From NCBI RefSeq assembly GCF_039543225.1, contig NZ_BAABJI010000002.1, positions 1,550,001 to 1,614,000 of the forward strand: a stretch of DNA of 64,000 nucleotides. Direction: 5' to 3'. Made by a program: the position numbers and the translations under genes. The notes below the pieces were generated by a model. That model made no database searches. It was not told the DNA's origin and saw nothing but the letters and a program-made list of their open reading frames with translations. Of the stretch, positions 58,772 through 64,000 are shown piece after piece; position 1 is the first letter of the stretch, and the number at the start of each line of letters is the position of its first letter. The DNA comes from Mucilaginibacter defluvii. Lineage in GTDB: Bacteria > Bacteroidota > Bacteroidia > Sphingobacteriales > Sphingobacteriaceae.

Positions 58772-59413
58772 ATGACCACGATAGTTATACGCTCCTGCCT
58801 TTTATCATTATTATTCATTTTAATTACCTGCGGTTTCAGCAAAGCAGAAAACAATATTAAGATAGATGCCGATTTATCTCGCGGTGCCGTCCGCATCAAA
58901 TCTGTTTATCTGATAGATGCGGGAATAACGGTTTATATTGACAACCTTGGCCGCTTGCGCGATGTTTATGCAGATAATACCGACAGTTATTACGACCCCA
59001 TACATACCGAAGATACCTTCAGCTTCGGCGAGGTTGAATATTACCCGCATGACTATATTTTTGATGAATTAAGCGACCGCTTAAAGCGAATAGGCAATTT
59101 AAACATTACTTATTATGACCGTTTCAGTTGGGATGAGCTGCGGGGTAAAATCAAATCCATTGGCAACGTAAACTTTACTTATTATGACCGTTTTGGTTGG
59201 GACGAAACCAAAGGGCTGATCAAATCAATCGGCAATGTGAACATTACTTATTATGATCGCTTTGGCTGCGATGAGGATAAGGGAAAGATTAAAAGCATAG
59301 GCAACACAACATTTACTTATATGGGACGGGCTGTTCAGGTTAACGGCTACGACAAAAACGGGGTGCTAAATCTTCGCCGTTCGGACGCAAGACAATCAGC
59401 CTTTGTTGATTGA
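58772..59413 (+). CDS. Exported protein with 23-residue tandem repeats
   Basis: A 213-residue protein with a signal peptide (SCLLSLLFILITCGFSKA|E). After an N-terminal part of about 75 residues come three and a half tandem 23-residue repeats: residues 102-124, 125-147, 148-170 and a degenerate 171-194. The unit is G-x-I-K-S-I-G-N-V-N-x-T-Y-Y-D-R-F-G-W-D-E-x-K. The aromatic/Asp pattern YYDRF suggests a repeating beta-strand surface, perhaps calcium- or glycan-binding; that is inference. Relatives with the same SIGN-x-x-x-YY motif occur in Sphingobacteria as uncharacterised proteins, to my memory. It follows the tRNA terminator and stands alone. Confidence 0.75.
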   Translation: MTTIVIRSCLLSLLFILITCGFSKAENNIKIDADLSRGAVRIKSVYLIDAGITVYIDNLGRLRDVYADNTDSYYDPIHTEDTFSFGEVEYYPHDYIFDELSDRLKRIGNLNITYYDRFSWDELRGKIKSIGNVNFTYYDRFGWDETKGLIKSIGNVNITYYDRFGCDEDKGKIKSIGNTTFTYMGRAVQVNGYDKNGVLNLRRSDARQSAFVD

Positions 59414-59497
59414 CCTTTATCCGGCTGCTAACATATGTTATTGAATTTTATAGAAATACTTAGACCTTTTTGTAATTTAGCAAAAACTTTACCTGTC

Positions 59498-60055
59498 ATG
59501 TTAAAAAAATATTCTCTTCGTGCCATTACCTTATTGATCCTGGTATTCACTTTTGCATCATGCAAAAAAGAAACCGTTATTATACGGGAAGTAGTAAAAG
59601 AGGAAGAACCTGAGCCAGAGGAAAAACAAATTACCGCTTATAAGGACGTTGTAGAAAAACTCTTAGGCCGCTGGAAAGTAGACGAGATATTTTTTGATTA
59701 TAAAGACGAAAACGATAAGGTTGTTTTTAAATCATCCACAATCGGCTGGGGATACTTAACGTTTTATGATAACGGAAAAGTTTTTATGGTATCTGACCGA
59801 CTTAATACAGGCGGTTACACTACTGAGGACTATGGTTTAAAAAAACCGGCGGACAAGTATATTTTAAGTATACGAAATTTCAAAGTGATGACTGGGGTTG
59901 GTTCGACAAATGCCTCATTACAAATAGAAAGTTTTACAGAAAACAGGATTTCATTTACTGACAAGTACGCCGATGTATATTATTATGATCAAAATAACGT
60001 GCTTAAAACGGCTAAAACTGTAGCTATTCATTTCACGGTTAATCGTGTTTATTAG
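59498..60055 (+). CDS. Lipocalin-like lipoprotein
   Basis: A 185-residue lipoprotein. Starting at the ATG 59498 (MLKKYSLRAITLLILVFTF, then ASCKKE) gives a lipobox Cys at about 22. A short Glu/Val-rich spacer (VVKEEEPEPEEKQ) precedes a domain with LLGRWKVDEIFFDYKDENDK, FYDNGKVFMVSDRLNTGG and LQIESFTENRISFTDKYADV, like the lipocalin-like (DUF4923/DUF5004) proteins of Bacteroidota. The upstream frame to 59435 has no signal features. Function unknown. It lies 84 bases after the repeat-protein gene and may share its transcript. Confidence 0.8.
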   Translation: MLKKYSLRAITLLILVFTFASCKKETVIIREVVKEEEPEPEEKQITAYKDVVEKLLGRWKVDEIFFDYKDENDKVVFKSSTIGWGYLTFYDNGKVFMVSDRLNTGGYTTEDYGLKKPADKYILSIRNFKVMTGVGSTNASLQIESFTENRISFTDKYADVYYYDQNNVLKTAKTVAIHFTVNRVY

Positions 60056-60134
60056 TATTGTGCTGCAATTATCAACACCAGCCAATCAACAGCGAACCCA
60101 AAAAGTCAAATGATTTTTTAATAGTTTCGCCCCC

Positions 60135-60821
60135 ATGATCGATGTTCTTGAAAACCCGGCTTGGCATGCGCTGTTAACCGGTAATTCGCTACTTGCGCTC
60201 GGCAGCGACCAAGTAAAGTTTTTTGATGAAGAGGTATCGCCGTTTGTTGGCTTGGAAAACAATACCACTGATAATTTTACCGAATTAGCCAACCTACTGC
60301 CTAATGAGCGTGTTTGCGTTTTTATTGACCCTGCACAAATCAGCGTTCCCGCCCCATGGTCACTTTTAAATTGTGTAGAGTGTTACCAAATGGTTTTTAA
60401 CGGCAAGGCTGTTGAACATACAGGTGAAATTAAGGTAGTTGATTTAACCGATGAACATGTTCCGCAAATGTTAGCGCTTACACAAGCAACCAATCCGGGG
60501 CCATTCTCCCAGCAAACCATACGGTTCGGACATTATAAAGGAATTTTTGACGGTGATAAACTGGTGGCCATGGCCGGCCAAAGGCTTACGCCGTCGCCAT
60601 ACGCCGAACTTAGCGCGGTTTGCACGCACCCGGATTATTTGGGTAAAGGCTATGCCAAACTATTGTTAATGAGTCAGGTTGAGCGGTTGTTGAAATCAGG
60701 CGGTGTACCCTATCTGCATGTAAGGCATGACAATGAACGGGCCATCAGTGTTTATAAAAGTTTAGGGTTTGAAGTAACCCGCAAACTGTTTTTCCATGTG
60801 ATAAAAAAAGCTAAAACGTAG
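60135..60821 (+). CDS. GNAT family N-acetyltransferase
   Basis: A 228-residue protein. The C-terminal half (about 105-225) is a GNAT fold: LSAVCTHPDYLGKGYAKLLL (the acetyl-CoA pyrophosphate loop Q/R-x-x-G-x-G/A as Y-L-G-K-G-Y-A), then VERLLKSGGVPYLHVRHDNE and AISVYKSLGFEV, which resembles the FR47/GNAT subfamily. The N-terminal 100 residues are a divergent second domain, as in other two-domain GNATs (MIDVLENPAWHALLTGN). The acceptor substrate is unknown; no neighbouring gene hints at it. Confidence 0.88.
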   Translation: MIDVLENPAWHALLTGNSLLALGSDQVKFFDEEVSPFVGLENNTTDNFTELANLLPNERVCVFIDPAQISVPAPWSLLNCVECYQMVFNGKAVEHTGEIKVVDLTDEHVPQMLALTQATNPGPFSQQTIRFGHYKGIFDGDKLVAMAGQRLTPSPYAELSAVCTHPDYLGKGYAKLLLMSQVERLLKSGGVPYLHVRHDNERAISVYKSLGFEVTRKLFFHVIKKAKT

Positions 60822-60839
60822 TCAGCATCGGGCACTTAC

Positions 60840-60847
60840 TAAATTTG
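60840..60847 (+). promoter_or_regulatory. -7 box TAAATTTG upstream of the phospho-sugar mutase
   Basis: Exact TAnnTTTG match. It would give a leader of about 145 bases, so it may be one of several promoters. Confidence 0.4.
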
Positions 60848-61000
60848 TAAAAACTTTCTTTTACCATCACAAAAACTTAATGCAAAAGGTGATTGTTAAG
60901 GCTTTCAAAAGCTAAAAAAACTCGCCATATTAGCACTTCTGCTGGCTTTGTAGCTTAATTGAACATTGCTTATAGTTTAATAATCCAAAAACATCACCAT

Positions 61001-62737
61001 ATGCAGGAAATTGATCCTATCATCCTACAAAAAGTTAACACCTGGCTCGAGGGAAATTACGACGAGCAGGTAAAACAGGATATCCAGAAATTGCTTGACG
61101 ATAAAGCCTACACCGAGCTTACCGACTCGTTTTATAAAGATCTTGAATTTGGCACCGGCGGTTTACGTGGTGTTATGGGTCCGGGTTCAAACCGTATTAA
61201 TAAATACACCATAGGCTCTGCCACACAGGGCCTGGCCAACTACCTGAAGAAAACTTACCCTAACGAGCAGGTTAAGGTAGCCATTGCGCACGATAGTCGT
61301 AACAACTCCGATCTGTTCGCGCGTATTACCGCCGAAGTGTTTTCGGCCAACGGCATTTACGTTTACTTTTTTGAGGCGCTGCGCCCAACGCCCGAGCTAT
61401 CATTCGCCATCCGCACACTCGGCTGTAAAAGCGGTGTGATGCTTACCGCGTCTCACAACCCTAAGGAGTACAACGGTTATAAAGCTTACGGCGAAGATGG
61501 CGGACAATTTGTATCACCAGCCGATAAGGCCGTGATGGACGAAGTTGCCGCGATCAAAAGCATCGACGAAGTTAAGTTCGAGCGCGTTGACAGCAACATC
61601 GAACTAATCAGCACCGCTATTGACGAGCAATACCTGCAAAAGATAGTTACCCTGTCGGTATCTCCGGAGGCTATTAAACGTCAAAAAGACCTGAAGATTG
61701 TTTTCTCGCCCATACATGGCACAGGCATTACCTTGGTGCCAAAAGCGCTGGAGTTATTTGGCTTTGAAAACGTGGTGCTGGTTGAGGAACAATCAACTCC
61801 TGATGGTAATTTCCCTACGGTGGTTTACCCTAACCCCGAAGAAAAAGAAGCCCTTACCCTCGCTCTTAAAAAAGCGCAGGAAGTGGATGCCGACCTCGTG
61901 CTGGCAACTGACCCTGATGCTGACCGGGTAGGTATCGCTGTAAAAAACACTGATAATGAGTTCATCCTGCTAAACGGTAACCAAACCGGTAGTATGTTGA
62001 TCAATTATTTGTTAACCGCCTGGCAGGAAAGCGCTAAGCTAACCGGTAACGAATACATCGTTAAAACCATTGTTACCTCAAACCTGATTGAAGCTATCGC
62101 CCGCGAAAAAGGCGTTACCTACTATAACACCTTAACCGGCTTTAAATACATTGGTGAGCTGATGACTAAGTTTGAAGGCAAACAAACCTTTATTGGTGGC
62201 GGTGAGGAAAGCTATGGTTACCTGGTAGGCGAGTTTGTACGCGATAAAGACGCCGTTGTTTCCGCAGCGTTTATTGCCGAAATGACCGCCTATTATAAAG
62301 ATAAAGGCAGCAGCTTGTTTGAGGCATTGCTGGATACTTATATTAAATACGGCTTCTATAAAGAAAAGCTGATATCGATCACCAAAAAAGGTAAAACCGG
62401 TGCCGAGGAGATTAAGGCCTTGATGGAAAAATTCCGTAATAATCCGCCTGCTACGTTGGGTGGCTCAAAAGTTATTACGCTGAAAGATTACGAACTGCGC
62501 GTTGAAACCGACCTGACCAGCAATACAACTACACCTATTGAATTGCCAAAGTCGGACGTGTTACAATTTATTACCGAGGATGGCAGCATCATTTCAGCAC
62601 GCCCGTCAGGTACCGAGCCTAAAATTAAATTTTATTGCAGCGTAAACGGTAAGCTTGAAAGTAAAGAAGCCTTTAAGCAAACCGACGAAAAGCTGGAAGC
62701 TAAGATTGACGCTATCATGCATGATCTGGGCGTATAA
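61001..62737 (+). CDS. Phospho-sugar mutase (phosphoglucomutase/phosphomannomutase)
   Basis: A 578-residue alpha-D-phosphohexomutase, larger than the GlmM-type enzyme at 14082. The phosphoserine is about residue 151 in VMLTASHNPKEYNGYKAYGE. The metal loop is ATDPDADRVGIAV, the sugar loop GGGEESYGYLVGEFV and the phosphate end ARPSGTEPKIKFYCSV. This size is typical of bacterial PgcA/PgmB-type phosphoglucomutases. The ATG at 61001 gives the common MQEIDPIILQKVNTWL start; the frame upstream is unlike the family. Ends in a strong terminator. Confidence 0.95.
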   Translation: MQEIDPIILQKVNTWLEGNYDEQVKQDIQKLLDDKAYTELTDSFYKDLEFGTGGLRGVMGPGSNRINKYTIGSATQGLANYLKKTYPNEQVKVAIAHDSRNNSDLFARITAEVFSANGIYVYFFEALRPTPELSFAIRTLGCKSGVMLTASHNPKEYNGYKAYGEDGGQFVSPADKAVMDEVAAIKSIDEVKFERVDSNIELISTAIDEQYLQKIVTLSVSPEAIKRQKDLKIVFSPIHGTGITLVPKALELFGFENVVLVEEQSTPDGNFPTVVYPNPEEKEALTLALKKAQEVDADLVLATDPDADRVGIAVKNTDNEFILLNGNQTGSMLINYLLTAWQESAKLTGNEYIVKTIVTSNLIEAIAREKGVTYYNTLTGFKYIGELMTKFEGKQTFIGGGEESYGYLVGEFVRDKDAVVSAAFIAEMTAYYKDKGSSLFEALLDTYIKYGFYKEKLISITKKGKTGAEEIKALMEKFRNNPPATLGGSKVITLKDYELRVETDLTSNTTTPIELPKSDVLQFITEDGSIISARPSGTEPKIKFYCSVNGKLESKEAFKQTDEKLEAKIDAIMHDLGV

Positions 62738-62754
62738 GTAGATAAGGCGATAGA

Positions 62755-62792
62755 AATAAGGCATTTGCTTAATTGCAGATGCCTTATTTTTT
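62755..62792 (+). terminator. Terminator after the phospho-sugar mutase
   Basis: AATAAGGCATTTGC and GCAGATGCCTTATT pair over 14 bases with one mismatch (loop TTAATT), then TTTT. Confidence 0.88.
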
Positions 62793-62852
62793 AAAAAGAA
62801 ATATTTTATATTTACACACAACACCAATTTCAGATTTTCTTTTTCGCCACAC

Positions 62853-64000
62853 ATGATAGAGATGGATGGAGCAGTTAACACCGGGAATCCGGCAGCGGCC
62901 TTGATTAACGGTTTGCCCGTAGCTGTTTACATATGCGATAATGAAGGGTTTATAACTACTTACAACGAGTTTGCAAAACAACTCTGGGGAAGCAAACCTG
63001 TTAACGGCGAAACCCGCTGGTTGGGTAACGTCAAAACTTACACGCTTGATGGAATGCTGGTATCGCCTTGTCAAAGTCTGTCAGCGCACAGCTTATCTGC
63101 ACAAACAGATGCCCTTGAAAAGAAATTCATACTTGAACGCGCTGACGGCAGCCGTAAATACATCAACCATCATACATCGCTCATACGTGATAATGAGGGA
63201 TTAATTTCCGGTGTTATTAATACCCTGATTGACATTACTGCGCAAAAAGAGGATGAAGGTAAACAGGCCATGCTGGCAGCCATTGTTACCTCGTCTGATG
63301 ATGCCATTATTAGTAAAACCCTTGATGGAATTATCACCAGCTGGAACCATGCCGCCGAGAAACTTTTTGGCTATACCGAACAGGAAGCCATAGGCCGATC
63401 TATCACCATGCTGATACCTGACGATAGATTGAGCGAGGAAGAACATATTATAAACCAGGTAAGCAGCAGCCAGATTGTTGACCATTTTGAAACGCTGAGA
63501 CAGCATAAAACCGGCAGGCTTATACCACTTTCGCTAACCATATCTCCGGTTAAAGATACCAGCGGTAACATTATCGGCGCATCAAAAATAGCGCGCGACA
63601 TCAGCAAGCAAAAGCAGGCAGAGCAACAGTTGCAGCATTACGCCCGAAACTTGGAAATACTGAATTCTTTCGGAAAATCCGTGGCTGAAAACCTTGATGT
63701 ACAAACCATATTGCAAAAGGTTACCGATGCCACTACGCAATTAACCGGAGCAGAGTATGGCGCGTTCTTTTACAACAAGCTGAACGAGAACGGCGAGGCG
63801 TATATGCTGTATACGCTATCAGGCGCACCCAAAGAAGCATTTGAAAAACTGGGCATGCCACGCAATACGGATGTATTTAAAACTACGTTCAGGGGCGAGG
63901 GTATTATCCGCGTTGATGATATAACTAAAGACCAAAGATACGGAAAATACGCCCCGCACCACGGTATGCCGAAAGGGCATTTACCTGTTACGAGTTACCT
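62853..64000 (+). CDS. PAS-PAS-GAF sensor protein, C-terminus beyond the window
   Basis: Open from an ATG at 62853 to the last base (at least 382 codons). No membrane helix is seen at the N-terminus, so it is likely cytoplasmic. A first PAS domain (about 15-120; LPVAVYICDNEGFITTYNEF, LIDITAQKED), a second PAS domain (about 130-250; DDAIISKTLDGIITSWNHAA, EKLFGYTEQEAIGRSI, LIPLSLTISPVKD) and the start of a GAF domain (about 265-382; ATTQLTGAEYGAFFYNKLNE) are visible. The GAF region matches the type common in hybrid sensor kinases; the kinase or output domain is expected downstream, outside the window. Confidence 0.85.
   Translation, partial: MIEMDGAVNTGNPAAALINGLPVAVYICDNEGFITTYNEFAKQLWGSKPVNGETRWLGNVKTYTLDGMLVSPCQSLSAHSLSAQTDALEKKFILERADGSRKYINHHTSLIRDNEGLISGVINTLIDITAQKEDEGKQAMLAAIVTSSDDAIISKTLDGIITSWNHAAEKLFGYTEQEAIGRSITMLIPDDRLSEEEHIINQVSSSQIVDHFETLRQHKTGRLIPLSLTISPVKDTSGNIIGASKIARDISKQKQAEQQLQHYARNLEILNSFGKSVAENLDVQTILQKVTDATTQLTGAEYGAFFYNKLNENGEAYMLYTLSGAPKEAFEKLGMPRNTDVFKTTFRGEGIIRVDDITKDQRYGKYAPHHGMPKGHLPVTSY

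Overview
The window reads as ordinary chromosome of a Bacteroidota bacterium of the family Sphingobacteriaceae, most like Mucilaginibacter. This is inferred, not searched. The support is the gene families (YajC/YbbR/CoaE/NusB cluster, PUR-like DUF3276, DUF5522, DUF4199, a TPR hybrid kinase with an AraC output, and a Nudix-type AraR), the many promoters with the Bacteroidota -7 box TAnnTTTG, and the lack of clear Shine-Dalgarno sites. I found no integrase, transposase, CRISPR array, phage gene or rRNA operon. One tRNA-Arg(CCG) lies at 58601-58672.

Layout. (1) Positions 1-3874, minus strand: an overlapping three-gene operon. It encodes an HD phosphohydrolase fused to a Pycsar-effector-like membrane domain, polyphosphate kinase 1, and an SdiA-regulated-like lipoprotein cut by the window edge. 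(2) 4186-15470: small membrane and regulatory genes (DUF4199 with a membrane-anchored LuxR protein), an exported M28 peptidase, a zinc-ribbon protein, a TPR/histidine kinase/receiver/AraC hybrid sensor, an NAD-binding epimerase-like protein, a very acidic protein, a cysteine desulfurase and a GlmM-type mutase. (3) 15595-28426: housekeeping and transport: PAP2 phosphatase, ZIP transporter, MarR regulator, the nusB-DUF1573-yajC-ybbR-coaE-exonuclease-DUF5522 operon, an ABC exporter, a PUR-like protein, a Crp/Fnr regulator divergent from a membrane protein, MgtE and YchF.

(4) 28660-54522 is dominated by carbohydrate genes. A minus-strand operon runs from a mutarotase (45787) through two GH51, a GH29, a GH43, a GH127 and a second GH43 enzyme. 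This set can strip alpha- and beta-linked L-arabinofuranose from arabinan, arabinoxylan or arabinogalactan-type glycans. Divergently, a Nudix-fold AraR-like regulator is followed by araB, araD, a GH97 enzyme, araA and a sodium:sugar symporter, which take L-arabinose to D-xylulose 5-phosphate. No SusC/SusD pair is present, so outer-membrane glycan import must be encoded elsewhere. Next to the arabinan operon, with its own promoter, are a Tat-exported TIM-barrel epimerase and a 1127-residue ThuA/PQQ-type dehydrogenase/PKD/cytochrome c/CBM6 lipoprotein.

(5) 54577-64000: an exported two-part protein, an HPP membrane protein, an SDR dehydrogenase with an AraC regulator, the tRNA, a secreted protein with 23-residue repeats, a lipocalin-like lipoprotein, a GNAT acetyltransferase, a phospho-sugar mutase and the start of a PAS-PAS-GAF sensor kinase that runs off the end.

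The best leads for something undescribed are the HD/Pycsar-TM gene co-translated with ppk1, the heptad-repeat hairpin in the ychF leader, the paired 27-base repeats ahead of the zinc-ribbon gene, the multidomain ThuA/cytochrome protein and the 23-residue repeat protein. No wholly new system is proven here.
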